A stretch of DNA of 64,000 bases, from the NCBI RefSeq assembly GCF_002080395.1, contig NZ_CP020478.1, forward strand, positions 1,376,886-1,440,885, given 5' to 3'. The number at the start of each line of letters is the position of its first letter. Position 1 is the stretch's first letter. Both the position numbers and the translations under genes were made by a program. Of the stretch, positions 1-9,143 are shown piece by piece. The notes beneath the pieces are model-generated. The model was not told the origin of the DNA and searched no databases. It was given only the letters and a program-made list of their open reading frames with translations. The DNA comes from Campylobacter helveticus. Its GTDB lineage: Bacteria > Campylobacterota > Campylobacteria > Campylobacterales > Campylobacteraceae.

Positions 1-197
1 ATAGCTTTAAAAAAGAAGAACTTGAAAATTTACTCAAAAAACATCATTGCCATACTTTAATGCTAACTTTTAAAGACTATGTAAAAATAAAAAATTTTGG
101 TTTTAAGTGTGAAATTATAGAACTAAATGTAGAATTAAGCGAAAAATTTAAAAAACTTTTAAAAGCTTATGTGAGGAGTTTTGATGCACTTAGTTGA
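1..197 (+). CDS. lpxK: LpxK, tetraacyldisaccharide 4'-kinase, C-terminal end (partial)
   Basis: An open frame entering from the left edge (first full codon at base 3) ends at TGA 195-197 and gives about 64 residues, including HTLMLTFKDYVKI. That matches the LpxK C-terminal pattern, in which a Leu/Val-rich strand is followed by T-x-KDxVK. LpxK phosphorylates the lipid A disaccharide at the inner membrane. The end overlaps the thrC start by 14 bases, and lpxK-thrC-kdsB is the order I recall from C. jejuni. The identification rests on a short tail plus context, so it is good but not certain. Confidence 0.75.
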   Translation, partial: SFKKEELENLLKKHHCHTLMLTFKDYVKIKNFGFKCEIIELNVELSEKFKKLLKAYVRSFDALS

Positions 198-1578
198 AAG
201 TCAAAATGCGAATTTTAGCGTGGATTTTAAAGAAGCTTTAATCAATCCCAACACCCCACAAGGTGGGCTTTACACCCCTGCTTTTTTGCCTAAATTTGAC
301 GGCTACGCTTGTAAGAATTTATCGTATAAAGAATTTGCATTAGAACTTATCAAAAGTTTTAAATTTGGTTACGAAGAGACATTTAAAAAAGCTCTAAAAA
401 GCTATGATAAATTTGATGATAAAAATTGCCCCATTGTTTTACAAAAAATCAATGAAAAACTTTATATCAACGAGCTTTATCACGGACCAACAAGAGCCTT
501 TAAAGATATGGCTTTGCAGCCTTTTGGAGTGCTTCTTAGTGAATTTTGCAAAGATAAAAAAATCTTAATTCTTTGTGCAACAAGTGGCGACACAGGACCT
601 GCGACCTTAAAAAGCTTTGAAAATAACCCAAACATTAAAGTTGCTTGTATGTATCCTAAAAATGGCACAAGTTTAGTTCAAGCCTTGCAAATGAGAACAA
701 TGAAAGCTGAAAATTTAAGGGTTTTTGCCATTAATGGAGATTTTGACGAAGCACAAAAAACACTTAAAAATTTACTCTCAAAAGAAGATTTTAAAAATAA
801 ACTTAAAAATTATGAACTTTGTGCGGCAAATTCTGTCAATTTTGGACGCATTTTGTTTCAAATCATTTACCACTACTACGCCGCTGTTCAAATTGGTAAA
901 AAGCTTGATATAATCGTGCCTAGTGGAAATTTTGGTAATGCTTTAGGAGCTTATTTTGCAAAGAAAATGGGTGCTAAAATTGATAAAATTAAAATCGCTT
1001 CTAATGAAAACAAAATTTTAAGCGAATTTTTTAACGAAGGCGTGTATGATTTAAGAGATAAAAAGCTTATAAAGACAATTTCTCCAGCTATGGATATATT
1101 AATTTCTTCCAATGTTGAACGCTTACTTTTTGATAAATTTAAAGACAAAAGAACCAAAGAATTAATTCATCAACTCAAAAATCAAAAATATTTTAAACTC
1201 AATCAAAACGAGCTTGAAAGCTTAAGGGAAGATTTTGAGGCGGATTATTGCACAGATGAAGAATGTGTCAAATTTATCAAAAACTCAAAAATCCTCATCG
1301 ACCCACATACGGCAACCTGTTTTAAACTTTTCAATGAAAACAAAATACAAATCATAAGCTCAACTGCCGAATGGAGCAAATTCACTCCAAGTATGATGAA
1401 AGCACTTTTTCAAAAAGAATGTATCAACGAAAAAGAAGATATCAAACGCATCGCTAAGGAATTTAAAGTGGAGTTAAAACCAGAAATTTTGGAACTTTTT
1501 GACAAGCAAGACGAAAGTGTTGAAAGTATTGAAAGTGAAGAAGTGGAAAATAAAATTTTAGAATGGATAAATCAATGA
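184..1578 (+). CDS. thrC: Threonine synthase
   Basis: A 464-residue PLP enzyme that converts O-phosphohomoserine to threonine in the cytoplasm. The PLP lysine is K107 in GPTRAFKDMA, and a later PSGNFGNALG loop binds the cofactor phosphate. Length is normal for the family. I chose ATG 184 because AGGAG (173-177) lies six bases upstream; a TTG at 181 is in frame but less well placed. The start overlaps lpxK and the stop overlaps kdsB as ATGA, so the three are probably translationally coupled. The other threonine-pathway genes in the window, hom and asd, lie far away. The tail (about the last 20 residues) is rich in Glu and Ser and is probably variable. Confidence 0.96.
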   Translation: MHLVESQNANFSVDFKEALINPNTPQGGLYTPAFLPKFDGYACKNLSYKEFALELIKSFKFGYEETFKKALKSYDKFDDKNCPIVLQKINEKLYINELYHGPTRAFKDMALQPFGVLLSEFCKDKKILILCATSGDTGPATLKSFENNPNIKVACMYPKNGTSLVQALQMRTMKAENLRVFAINGDFDEAQKTLKNLLSKEDFKNKLKNYELCAANSVNFGRILFQIIYHYYAAVQIGKKLDIIVPSGNFGNALGAYFAKKMGAKIDKIKIASNENKILSEFFNEGVYDLRDKKLIKTISPAMDILISSNVERLLFDKFKDKRTKELIHQLKNQKYFKLNQNELESLREDFEADYCTDEECVKFIKNSKILIDPHTATCFKLFNENKIQIISSTAEWSKFTPSMMKALFQKECINEKEDIKRIAKEFKVELKPEILELFDKQDESVESIESEEVENKILEWINQ

Positions 1579-2294
1579 TAATCATACCAGCAAGATTAAA
1601 ATCAACGCGTTTTGAAGAAAAAATTCTCTGCGATATCAAGGGTGTACCTATGTTTATCGCTACAGCAAAAAAGGCTACTTTGGTTGATGAAGTGTGTATA
1701 GCCGTTGATGATGAAAAAGTGCTTGAGATAGCAAAAAATCAGGGCTTTAAAGCTGTTTTAACGAGCAAAACACACGAAAGTGGAACGGATAGAATCAACG
1801 AAACTTGTCAAATTTTAAAGCTAAAAGACGAAGAAATCATCATCAATGTCCAAGCAGATGAGCCTTTCATTGAAGTAGAAAATTTATTTCGTTTTAAAAA
1901 ATTTAGCGAAAAATGTTTAGACAAAGAAGCTTTTATGGCAAGTTGTTTTAAAAAAATCAACCCAGAGCAAGCAAAAGATGCGAATTTGGTCAAGGTTTTA
2001 TGTGATAAATTTGGCTTTGCACTTTATTTTTCAAGAGCAAAAATTCCTTTTGAAAGAGAGACTTACAAAGAAGAATTTAAGGGACATTTGGGAATTTATG
2101 CTTACAGCGTAAGAGCTTTGAGAGAATTTTGTGCATTTGAAAGCTCAAGTCTTGAAAAAGCTGAAAAATTAGAACAATTAAGAGCTTTAGAAAATGGTAA
2201 AAAAATTAAAATGCTTGAAATTTCAACGCAAAGTATGGGTATAGATACAAAAGAAGATTACGAAAAGGCTCTTAAGCTTTATGTGGGTGAATGA
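1575..2294 (+). CDS. kdsB: CMP-Kdo synthetase (3-deoxy-manno-octulosonate cytidylyltransferase)
   Basis: Activates Kdo with CTP for attachment to lipid A. The protein opens MIIIPARLKSTRF, the nucleotide-binding N-terminus of KdsB, and carries NVQADEPFIE and GIYAYS, both typical of the family. I place the start at ATG 1575, which overlaps the thrC stop (ATGA) and gives the conserved MIIIPAR start; an in-frame ATG at 1563 would add four residues. At 239 residues the length is usual. It shares a transcription unit with lpxK, another lipid A/core gene, while thrC between them is metabolically unrelated. Confidence 0.95.
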   Translation: MIIIPARLKSTRFEEKILCDIKGVPMFIATAKKATLVDEVCIAVDDEKVLEIAKNQGFKAVLTSKTHESGTDRINETCQILKLKDEEIIINVQADEPFIEVENLFRFKKFSEKCLDKEAFMASCFKKINPEQAKDANLVKVLCDKFGFALYFSRAKIPFERETYKEEFKGHLGIYAYSVRALREFCAFESSSLEKAEKLEQLRALENGKKIKMLEISTQSMGIDTKEDYEKALKLYVGE

Positions 2295-2296
2295 CT

Positions 2297-2347
2297 TTGT
2301 GGTTTTTATGATTGAAAATTCATAAAATCTCAAATTTACCACCACAA
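2297..2347 (+). terminator. Nested stem-loop after kdsB, possible terminator
   Basis: TTTTATGA (2304-2311) pairs with TCATAAAA (2320-2327) around an 8-base loop, and an outer TTGTGG (2297-2302) pairs with CCACAA (2342-2347). It starts two bases after the kdsB stop. The stem is AT-rich and no clean U run follows, so termination is inferred from position. Confidence 0.35.
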
Positions 2348-2450
2348 TTTCTAAAAATTTGACCAAAAATGCTTTTATTTTTCATTTTCTTCCCCTCAAT
2401 TTAACAATGTAAAACAAATATTTGTTAAAATCTTTTTAAAGTTTATTGAC

Positions 2451-2456
2451 TATAAT
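2451..2456 (+). promoter_or_regulatory. Sigma-70 -10 box for ftsZ
   Basis: TATAAT lies 75 bases upstream of the ftsZ start in an AT-rich run with no clear -35, the usual Campylobacter sigma-70 layout. Transcription would start near 2463. It implies that ftsZ has its own promoter here. Confidence 0.6.
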
Positions 2457-2530
2457 TCTTAGTCTTGTAAAATGTAAATAAAATTGTGTCCTATATAAAG
2501 GGTTGTAAAAATTTAAGTTAGGAGTGGATT

Positions 2531-3640
2531 ATGAGCGAGTTTTCAGTCGAAGAAGCGCAACACAATAAAGGCGCCAAAATTAAAGTTATAGGCTGTGGTG
2601 GCGGTGGTGGTAATATGATTAATCATATGGTAAAAATGGGACTTAACGATTTAGATTTAATCGCAGCCAATACCGACGCACAAGCTATCTCTAACTCTTT
2701 AGCTAAAACAAAAATTCAACTAGGCGAGAAAAAAACTAAGGGCTTAGGTGCTGGAATGTTACCAGAGGTTGGTGCGGAAAGTGCTAGAGAAAGTTTTGAG
2801 GAAGTTAAGGCTTCTTTAAGTCAAAGTGATATTGTTTTTATTGCTTCCGGATTTGGAGGAGGCACAGGCACAGGTGCAACTCCCGTCATCGCTCAAGCGG
2901 CTAAAGAAATAGGTGCCCTGACCGTTTCTGTTGTAACAATGCCTTTTACTTTTGAGGGCAAACAAAGAAAAAAATTAGCCGAGGCGGGGCTTTTGGAACT
3001 TAAAAAAGAAAGCGATTCAATACTTGTAATCCAAAACGAAAAACTTCTCAGCATTATCGATAAAAAAGCTGGAATTAAAGATGCTTTCAAGCTTGTTGAT
3101 GACATTTTGGCGCGTGCGGTTAAGGGTATGGTTTCTATACTGCTTGATAATGGCGATATCAATGTGGATTTTGCTGATGTAAGAACCATTATGAGCCATA
3201 GAGGTTTGGCATTAATGGGAGTTGGAAGTGCAAGTGGCGAAAATGCCATAGAAGAAGCTCTTGCTAATGCTATGGAATCCCCTCTACTTGATGGGATGGA
3301 TATCAAAGGTGCTAAAGGTGTCATTTTGCACTTTAAAACAAGCTCCAACTGCTCTTTGATTGAAATTTCATCCGCTGCAAATAGCATAGAAGAAGTTGTT
3401 GATGAAAATGCCAAAATTATTTTCGGCTCAACAACGGATGATAGTATGGAAGATAGGGTAGAAGTTACCATCATCGCCACAGGCTTTGAGGATAAAACTC
3501 AAGTAAGCGAAAAAACACCCAACGAAAACGCTCCTAAGAAAAATCCTTATCTAAATCTCAAAAAAGTAAGTGGTGGGTATAATGAAGAAATGATGACTCA
3601 GCTCGAAGCCCCTACATTTTTACGCCAACAAATGGATTGA
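2531..3640 (+). CDS. ftsZ: Cell division GTPase FtsZ
   Basis: Tubulin-like GTPase (369 residues) that forms the cytokinetic ring at midcell. The tubulin signature GGGTGTG is at 109-115, a Gly-rich GCGGGGGN loop is at 21-28, and the C-terminal peptide APTFLRQQ is the usual anchor for FtsA-type partners. RBS is TTAGGAG before ATG 2531. No ftsA lies beside it: kdsB is upstream and a convergent J-domain gene is downstream. It has its own TATAAT box and ends inside a perfect 22-base palindrome, so it is probably monocistronic. Confidence 0.98.
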   Translation: MSEFSVEEAQHNKGAKIKVIGCGGGGGNMINHMVKMGLNDLDLIAANTDAQAISNSLAKTKIQLGEKKTKGLGAGMLPEVGAESARESFEEVKASLSQSDIVFIASGFGGGTGTGATPVIAQAAKEIGALTVSVVTMPFTFEGKQRKKLAEAGLLELKKESDSILVIQNEKLLSIIDKKAGIKDAFKLVDDILARAVKGMVSILLDNGDINVDFADVRTIMSHRGLALMGVGSASGENAIEEALANAMESPLLDGMDIKGAKGVILHFKTSSNCSLIEISSAANSIEEVVDENAKIIFGSTTDDSMEDRVEVTIIATGFEDKTQVSEKTPNENAPKKNPYLNLKKVSGGYNEEMMTQLEAPTFLRQQMD

Positions 3641-3657
3641 TGAGAATTCTCATCAAT
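3636..3657. terminator. Perfect 22-base palindrome between convergent ftsZ and J-domain genes
   Basis: ATTGATGAGAA followed by its exact reverse complement. It includes the ftsZ stop codon and sits three bases from the end of the opposing gene. A fully self-complementary site with no loop could act as a bidirectional terminator or a protein site. No strong U run flanks it on the plus side. Confidence 0.4.
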
Positions 3658-3659
3658 CT

Positions 3660-4469
3660 TTAAGTGTTATTTTTATACAAAGCCTTGAGATTATCATAAG
3701 CAATTTGAATTTTTTCAAACTGCTCCCTACAATACGCTCTTTCTATCGCACTTTTATTTTGCTGAAAATCGGGATGATAAAGCTTAACCAATACAAGATA
3801 TTTTTGACGAATTTCGCTTAAATCATTTTGTGGAGTGCATTCTAATGTAGAAAAATAATTGCTAAAAAGTTTAGCGAGAGCATTAAATTTCCACTTCATA
3901 TTCTCGGCATTATGAATATTTTGGCGAAAATTCTTATACTCTTCCTTATCAATGCTAAAATCAACACAATATTTCAAATGCTCACTCTCATCAGCAAAAG
4001 CCTCAAAAAGCTCTAAAGTGCTTTCATTTTGATATTCCAAACTTGCGATATTCATCGCTTCATCAAATTCTTTAAAATGATGTTTGAAGTAATTCCTCAT
4101 ATAAGTTACAAAAAGCTTCTCACTAGAGCTAAATTGCATCAAAATATTTTTCCCACAAAAGCTTACTTTTATATGGAGCATAGGTCTTAAAGTATTTCCT
4201 TGCTCAAAATTTAGTCTAAAAGTCTTAAAGTGCGCATCTTTTAAATCTATACTTTCATTATGGCTTTTGCGATATTTTTGGTCAAGAAGCTTTAAAAAAT
4301 AGCGTCTTTGGGGGATTTCATTTTCTTCAAAAAAAGAAAAAATTTTATTTTTCCTCCCTATGACTTTAGTAAAATTTTTGGTAATCAAATCCTTAAAATA
4401 ACAAAAAATGGAAATATCATCCGTATTTACATTAATCGTCTCTAAAGTTTGCACTACTTGCATCATCAT
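3660..4469 (-). CDS. J-domain (DnaJ-like) protein
   Basis: About 269 residues. The last 60 or so form a J domain with the HPD motif in KLYHPDFQQ, the site that stimulates DnaK ATPase. There is no Gly/Phe region or zinc domain, so this is a type III J protein and not the general DnaJ. The N-terminal 200 residues are unrecognised and have no membrane segment. Three ATGs in tandem (4469, 4466, 4463) follow GGGAG; the third has the best spacing. It overlaps the bpt gene and is probably co-transcribed with it, as in C. jejuni (Cj1034c-Cj1035c from memory). Client unknown. Confidence 0.85.
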   Translation of the reverse strand: MMMQVVQTLETINVNTDDISIFCYFKDLITKNFTKVIGRKNKIFSFFEENEIPQRRYFLKLLDQKYRKSHNESIDLKDAHFKTFRLNFEQGNTLRPMLHIKVSFCGKNILMQFSSSEKLFVTYMRNYFKHHFKEFDEAMNIASLEYQNESTLELFEAFADESEHLKYCVDFSIDKEEYKNFRQNIHNAENMKWKFNALAKLFSNYFSTLECTPQNDLSEIRQKYLVLVKLYHPDFQQNKSAIERAYCREQFEKIQIAYDNLKALYKNNT

Positions 4470-5184
4470 ACTCCCATAAAGGTAATTTTTCACAAGGCAC
4501 ACTCGTGCCTCTTAAAATTTCTCTAGGTGTATAATCGACTTTATAAGATAAAGATTGACACTTTTTTACAAAATATCCTAAATAAATGTATTTTAAATTC
4601 TTTTTTTGGGCGAGTCTTATTTCACTTAAAAGAGAAAATTTTCCCAAAGAAAAAGCCCTATAATCGGGATCATAAAAACAATAAATGCTAGAAATTCCTC
4701 CCTCAAAAATGTCTATCAAATCCACACAAACTAATTTCTCGTCAATGTAAAAATCCAACTCATAAGCAAAATCCATAGCCCCATCAATATATAAATTAAA
4801 ATATTTATGAAAATTTAAATCATATCTTTTCCACGCTCTTTTCTTTTCCATAAAGCGATGATATTTATCATACAAAAAAAGATGTTCATTGCTAATTTGT
4901 GGAGCTTTTAAAAGAATTTTTGTTTTTTGATTTTTATTAATTACTCTTCTTTGACTCTTGCTAAACTTAAACTCATTTGCCAAAATTCTCACGCTTAAAC
5001 ATTCCTCACATCCCTCACAAATAGGACGCGAAAAATAGCACCCAAAACGCCTCCATCCCCTATAAATCAACTCTTCATTTAAAGACTTCGGGCAGTGTTC
5101 TATAAATTTGTATTCCGTCCTTATCTTCCTATCTTTAAGATAAGGACAAGTTTCTTCTAATGTGCAAAAGCCAATTTCTCGCAT
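4432..5184 (-). CDS. bpt: Aspartate/glutamate leucyltransferase (Bpt/Ate family)
   Basis: A 250-residue leucyl-tRNA-protein transferase of the bacterial N-end rule family, which adds leucine to N-terminal Asp or Glu and so marks proteins for Clp degradation. N-terminal cysteines appear in [10 protein letters not shown] and in [11 protein letters not shown]. The C-terminal half has GNAT-like features ([17 protein letters not shown]). It overlaps the J-domain gene and abuts the small protein upstream (stop and start share a base). The pairing with a J protein suggests protein quality control; that link is inference. Confidence 0.9.
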   Translation of the reverse strand: MREIGFCTLEETCPYLKDRKIRTEYKFIEHCPKSLNEELIYRGWRRFGCYFSRPICEGCEECLSVRILANEFKFSKSQRRVINKNQKTKILLKAPQISNEHLFLYDKYHRFMEKKRAWKRYDLNFHKYFNLYIDGAMDFAYELDFYIDEKLVCVDLIDIFEGGISSIYCFYDPDYRAFSLGKFSLLSEIRLAQKKNLKYIYLGYFVKKCQSLSYKVDYTPREILRGTSVPCEKLPLWEYDDASSANFRDD

Positions 5185-5435
5185 TAAATTTTCTTAATAT
5201 TCGCATTTTTAATCAATTCACTAAATTCATCAAGAAGCTTCTCTTCTTTTAAAAAAATCGCCCTCAACTCATCTTCTTCGCTTTTTACTTTTGCTATTTC
5301 GCCTTTTTCTTTGGCGAGAGTTTCAAGCTCGCTATTTTTTAGCCCCACACCACTTTTTTCTGCTTTATTTTTAGAGCTTTTTTGCTCTTGCATTTGTTTT
5401 TTAATATCCTTAAGACTTTCTACAAAATCCATCAC
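5184..5435 (-). CDS. Small charged hypothetical protein
   Basis: 83 residues, rich in Lys and Glu, with heptad-like stretches that suggest helix or coiled coil. It has no signal peptide, membrane segment or Cys. The start ATGATG overlaps the pycA stop and the end abuts bpt, so it is translated within that operon. I recognise no family; a protein occupies the same place in C. jejuni (Cj1036c from memory). Confidence 0.75.
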   Translation of the reverse strand: MMDFVESLKDIKKQMQEQKSSKNKAEKSGVGLKNSELETLAKEKGEIAKVKSEEDELRAIFLKEEKLLDEFSELIKNANIKKI

Positions 5436-6880
5436 TTCCTACTTTCTCTAATCTTCTTCAAAGTCGCCGCGATAGCCGCTACAACCTCTTCTTTATTATC
5501 CTGATGTCTATCTTCAGTATTTGCCAAAAGCTCATCTAAATGCGTTTCTATAAAAGAAGTGTCAAAATATCCTCTTCTAAATTCACGCGTTTTAGTAATG
5601 GCAATTAAAAAAGGTATGGTCGTTCTTATATCATCGATAACAAATTCTTTTAAAGCTCTTTCTAGCTTATTCACAGCCAAATCATAACTTGTCGCCTTAA
5701 TAATCAATTTTGCCAACATAGAATCATAATAAGGAGGCACAACATAATCCTTATAAATATGACTATCCACCCTCACAGATGGTCCTAATGCTGGGTAATA
5801 CTCGCCTATTTTACCCGGACTTGGGATAAAATTTTTCCACACATTTTCAGCCGTAATTCTTACTTCTATGGCAAAACCTCTAGCTCTAATATCACTTTGC
5901 TCCAAATCCAAAATTTCCCCATCCGCGATACGAATTTGACGCACAATCAAATCCACACCCGTAACCTCCTCTGTTACAGGATGCTCAACTTGAATTCTTG
6001 TATTCATTTCCATAAAGTAAAATTGATTGTAATCGTCAAGCAAAAATTCTATCGTTCCGGCATTTGTATAGCCCACAGCCTTAGCTGCTGCAACAGCAGT
6101 AACCCCCATAGTTTTACGCAAATTTTCGGATATCCCCGGACAAGGCGCTATTTCAATAACCTTTTGATGACGCCTTTGGATTGAACAATCCCTCTCACAA
6201 AGGTGGATGATATTGCCATAATTATCACCCAAGACCTGAAATTCGATATGACGCGGATTGACAATATATTTTTCCATAAAAACCTCGTCGTTGTTAAAAT
6301 ATGCCAAAGCCTCCCTCTTACAAGATTCAAAAGCACTTTCAAGCTCCTCTTCTTGATGCACGACACGAATTCCTCTACCTCCGCCGCCACCACTTGCCTT
6401 TAAAATCACAGGATAGCCTATTTTTTCCGCTTGATTCTTAAGCTCATCTAAGGAAAAATCATTTAATTTCTCCGTTCCCGGCACGACAGGAATTCCATTT
6501 TTCGCCATTAAATTTCTTGCGATATTTTTATTTCCCATTTTATAAATGACTTCGGATTTTGGACCAATAAAAATGATATTAGCCTCCTCACACGCTTTAG
6601 CAAATTCATAATTTTCGCTCAAAAAACCATAGCCCGGATGGATAGCATCAGCCCCACACGCCTTAGCAATCTCAACAATCCTAGCAATATCTAAATAACC
6701 CCTTATCGCATCTGTTCCTATTCTATAAGCCTCATCGGCGATTTTCACATGCAAACATTCCCTATCAGGCTCGGTAAAAACAGCCACACTTTTAATATGC
6801 AAATCCCTACAAGCACGAATGACACGCACGGCTATTTCCGCACGATTTGCAATGAGAATTTTTCTTATATTTATCATCAA
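5432..6880 (-). CDS. pycA: Biotin carboxylase subunit, PycA type
   Basis: ATP-grasp biotin carboxylase, 482 residues. N-terminal KILIANRAEIAVRVIRA, the Gly-rich ATP loop KASGGGGGRGIRVV and HIEFQVLGD are all present. It carboxylates biotin with bicarbonate and ATP. At 482 residues it is longer than the usual AccC (about 450), and in C. jejuni the gene in this neighbourhood is the A subunit of a two-subunit anaplerotic pyruvate carboxylase (Cj1037c, pycA, from memory). No biotin carrier or carboxyltransferase gene is in the window, so AccC cannot be fully excluded. First gene of the minus-strand operon pycA-83 aa-bpt-J protein, with a TAGAAT box 25 bases upstream. Confidence 0.88.
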   Translation of the reverse strand: MMINIRKILIANRAEIAVRVIRACRDLHIKSVAVFTEPDRECLHVKIADEAYRIGTDAIRGYLDIARIVEIAKACGADAIHPGYGFLSENYEFAKACEEANIIFIGPKSEVIYKMGNKNIARNLMAKNGIPVVPGTEKLNDFSLDELKNQAEKIGYPVILKASGGGGGRGIRVVHQEEELESAFESCKREALAYFNNDEVFMEKYIVNPRHIEFQVLGDNYGNIIHLCERDCSIQRRHQKVIEIAPCPGISENLRKTMGVTAVAAAKAVGYTNAGTIEFLLDDYNQFYFMEMNTRIQVEHPVTEEVTGVDLIVRQIRIADGEILDLEQSDIRARGFAIEVRITAENVWKNFIPSPGKIGEYYPALGPSVRVDSHIYKDYVVPPYYDSMLAKLIIKATSYDLAVNKLERALKEFVIDDIRTTIPFLIAITKTREFRRGYFDTSFIETHLDELLANTEDRHQDNKEEVVAAIAATLKKIRESRK

Positions 6881-6904
6881 AAACCCCTAAAACAAATTTC
6901 TTAA

Positions 6905-6910
6905 ATTCTA
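6905..6910 (-). promoter_or_regulatory. -10 box for the pycA operon
   Basis: TAGAAT on the minus strand, 25 bases before the pycA start, preceded by TTTTGA. It lies in the 89-base divergent gap shared with ftsW. Confidence 0.5.
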
Positions 6911-6935
6911 TCAAAATAAGTTTAAAAATTCGTGT

Positions 6936-6941
6936 TATAAT
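6936..6941 (+). promoter_or_regulatory. -10 box for ftsW-murG
   Basis: TATAAT 29 bases upstream of the ftsW start, with AT-rich sequence in place of a -35. It is divergent from the pycA box. Confidence 0.6.
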
Positions 6942-6969
6942 GGCTGTTTGTTATTTTATAAGGGAATGA

Positions 6970-8133
6970 ATGGTTGCGGATAAAAAGTTATTTTATTTAA
7001 GCTGTGTTTTAATTACGATAGGCGTAGTCTTTTCCTACTCTCTAACCACTTTTACCATTTTATATTTTGATTACAATGAATTTCATTTTTTTATCCGTCA
7101 GCTTTTTTTTGGCATTAGCGGAATTTTAATTATGTTTTTCCTTTCAAAACTGAATCCGGATAATATAAACTCACATAAAATTATACTCACTATCCTCATC
7201 TTTTCATTTTTAGCCATTATCATCTTACCCTTTTTGCCTACAAGCTTGGCAACAGAAAGTGGTGGAGCGAAAAGGTGGATTAGACTTGGTCCAGTATCTA
7301 TCTCTCCTGTTGAATTCTTTAAAATCGGGCTTATTTATTTTCTTGCTTGGTCTTATACTAGACGCATTAATGATGAAAAAAAAGCAATAAAACACGAAAT
7401 TCTTATACTTTTACCTTACTGTATCGTGGCAACTTTAGTGATAGGCTATATCTACATCACACAAAATGACTTGGGACAAAGTGTCATTAGCTTTTTTCTT
7501 ATCCTTGCACTTGCATTTTTTGCGGGAGCTAGCAAAAGACTTTTTGCTTTTGGAATTTTAATCGTAATGATGATAGGTATAGCTGTAATTTTTAGTAATC
7601 AAAGAAGAATTCAACGCATTGCAAATTGGTGGGGTAATATACAAGATGCCTTTTTGCCACTGCTTCCGGACTGGATAGCTTCGGCTATTCGCGTGAGTGA
7701 AAATAGCGAACCTTACCAAATTTCACACTCGCTCAATGCCATAGCCCACGGAGGTATGTTTGGAGAGGGCTTGGGGCTTGGAATTTTCAAGCTTGGATTT
7801 TTAAGTGAGGTGCATACAGACTTCGTTTTATCAGGAATTACAGAAGAGATAGGACTTTTTGGACTTGCTTTTATTTGCTTTCTTTATCTTTGGATGATTC
7901 TAAGAATTTTTAGAATTGCTGGGCGTTGCGAAAAAAAGGAGCATTTTATCTTTTGCTCTGGTATTGCCCTACTCTTACTTTTTTCTTTTTTTATGAATGC
8001 TTTTGGTGTCATCTCGCTAACTCCACTCAAGGGTGTTGCTGTGCCTCTTTTAAGCTACGGAGGGAGTTCGATGTGGGCGATTTGCGTAGGACTTGGTTAT
8101 GTTTTAATGATTTCAAAAAAGGTTAAATTATGA
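6970..8133 (+). CDS. ftsW: FtsW/RodA-family peptidoglycan polymerase, probably FtsW
   Basis: SEDS-family integral membrane glycosyltransferase, 387 residues, with about ten hydrophobic segments. Signatures include SGGAKRWIRLG after the early membrane segments and PLLSYGGSSMW near the C-terminus. SEDS proteins polymerise lipid II. It overlaps murG by four bases, which favours FtsW (septal) over RodA (lateral wall). Start ATG 6970 follows AAGGGAATGA; an upstream overlapping ATG runs into an immediate stop. Confidence 0.88.
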   Translation: MVADKKLFYLSCVLITIGVVFSYSLTTFTILYFDYNEFHFFIRQLFFGISGILIMFFLSKLNPDNINSHKIILTILIFSFLAIIILPFLPTSLATESGGAKRWIRLGPVSISPVEFFKIGLIYFLAWSYTRRINDEKKAIKHEILILLPYCIVATLVIGYIYITQNDLGQSVISFFLILALAFFAGASKRLFAFGILIVMMIGIAVIFSNQRRIQRIANWWGNIQDAFLPLLPDWIASAIRVSENSEPYQISHSLNAIAHGGMFGEGLGLGIFKLGFLSEVHTDFVLSGITEEIGLFGLAFICFLYLWMILRIFRIAGRCEKKEHFIFCSGIALLLLFSFFMNAFGVISLTPLKGVAVPLLSYGGSSMWAICVGLGYVLMISKKVKL

Positions 8134-9143
8134 TAGTTTTAACAGGTGGAGGCACAGGTGGGCATTTAAACATTGTTCGTTGCCTACTCGAAAGTGCAAC
8201 ACAAAAAAATCTAGAATGTATCTATATAGGTAGTGAAAATGGGCAAGATAAGGCGTGGTTTGAAAATGAAGAGCGTTTTAAAGCTAAATATTTTTTAAGC
8301 TCCACGGGCGTGGTTAATCAAAGCAAATTTAAAAAATTAAAAGCTTTAAAACATATCTTAAGTCTTTCTTTTGAATGTCGAAAAATTTTCAAAGAACACG
8401 AGGTAAAAGCTGTTTTTAGTGTGGGTGGTTATAGTGCAGCTCCTGCTTCTTTTGGGGCGATTTTTTCTCACATTCCCCTTTTTATCCACGAGCAAAATTC
8501 AAAAAGCGGGAGTTTAAATTCCTTTCTTAAACCTTTTTCCAAAGGATTTTTTAGTGCTTTTGAAAAAGAATTTACCCCCTATCCCATAGCGGAAGATTTC
8601 TTTACTTTGGCAAGACAAAGAAAAGAATTAAAAACTATCATTTTCTTAGGTGGCTCACAAGGCGCTAAATTTATCAACACCCTTGCCATAAAACTTGCAC
8701 CAAAACTCGTAGAAAAAGGGATTAAAATCATTCATCAATGCGGAAAAGATGATTATGAAATTTGCAAAAAAGCTTATGAAGAGCTTGGCTTAAAAATTGA
8801 TTTATTTGCTTTTCATTCCAATTTAGCCTTAAAAATGCAAGAAGCCGACCTAGCCATTTCAAGGGCTGGAGCTAGCACTCTCTTTGAGCTTTGCGCAAAT
8901 ACCCTGCCTTGCGTTTTCATTCCCTATCCTTATGCAACAAAAAATCATCAATTTTTTAATGCTAAATTTTTACAGGACAAAGCATTGTGCCAAATTTTTA
9001 CTCAAGAACAATGTCAAAACGAAAAAGCACTTTTAACTTCTATTTTTACAATGAATTTAGAATATCTTAGCCAAAACTTACAAGGTATAGCTCAAAAAAA
9101 TGGTGCAAATTTAATGCTAGAAAAGGCTCTTAATTCTCTTTAA
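8130..9143 (+). CDS. murG: MurG, lipid II synthase
   Basis: Transfers GlcNAc from UDP-GlcNAc to lipid I at the cytoplasmic face of the inner membrane. 337 residues with TGGGTGGHL at the N-terminus, GGSQGAKFIN opening the second Rossmann half, and SRAGASTLFEL at the UDP-GlcNAc site. All are classic MurG motifs. The start overlaps the ftsW stop as ATGA. The last 14 bases overlap the end of a convergent minus-strand gene. Confidence 0.97.
   Translation: MIVLTGGGTGGHLNIVRCLLESATQKNLECIYIGSENGQDKAWFENEERFKAKYFLSSTGVVNQSKFKKLKALKHILSLSFECRKIFKEHEVKAVFSVGGYSAAPASFGAIFSHIPLFIHEQNSKSGSLNSFLKPFSKGFFSAFEKEFTPYPIAEDFFTLARQRKELKTIIFLGGSQGAKFINTLAIKLAPKLVEKGIKIIHQCGKDDYEICKKAYEELGLKIDLFAFHSNLALKMQEADLAISRAGASTLFELCANTLPCVFIPYPYATKNHQFFNAKFLQDKALCQIFTQEQCQNEKALLTSIFTMNLEYLSQNLQGIAQKNGANLMLEKALNSL

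Noticed and set aside
2893-3480. 195-codon open frame on the minus strand
   Set aside because: Antisense to ftsZ, Ser/Ile-rich product with no RBS or motif; a codon-bias shadow.
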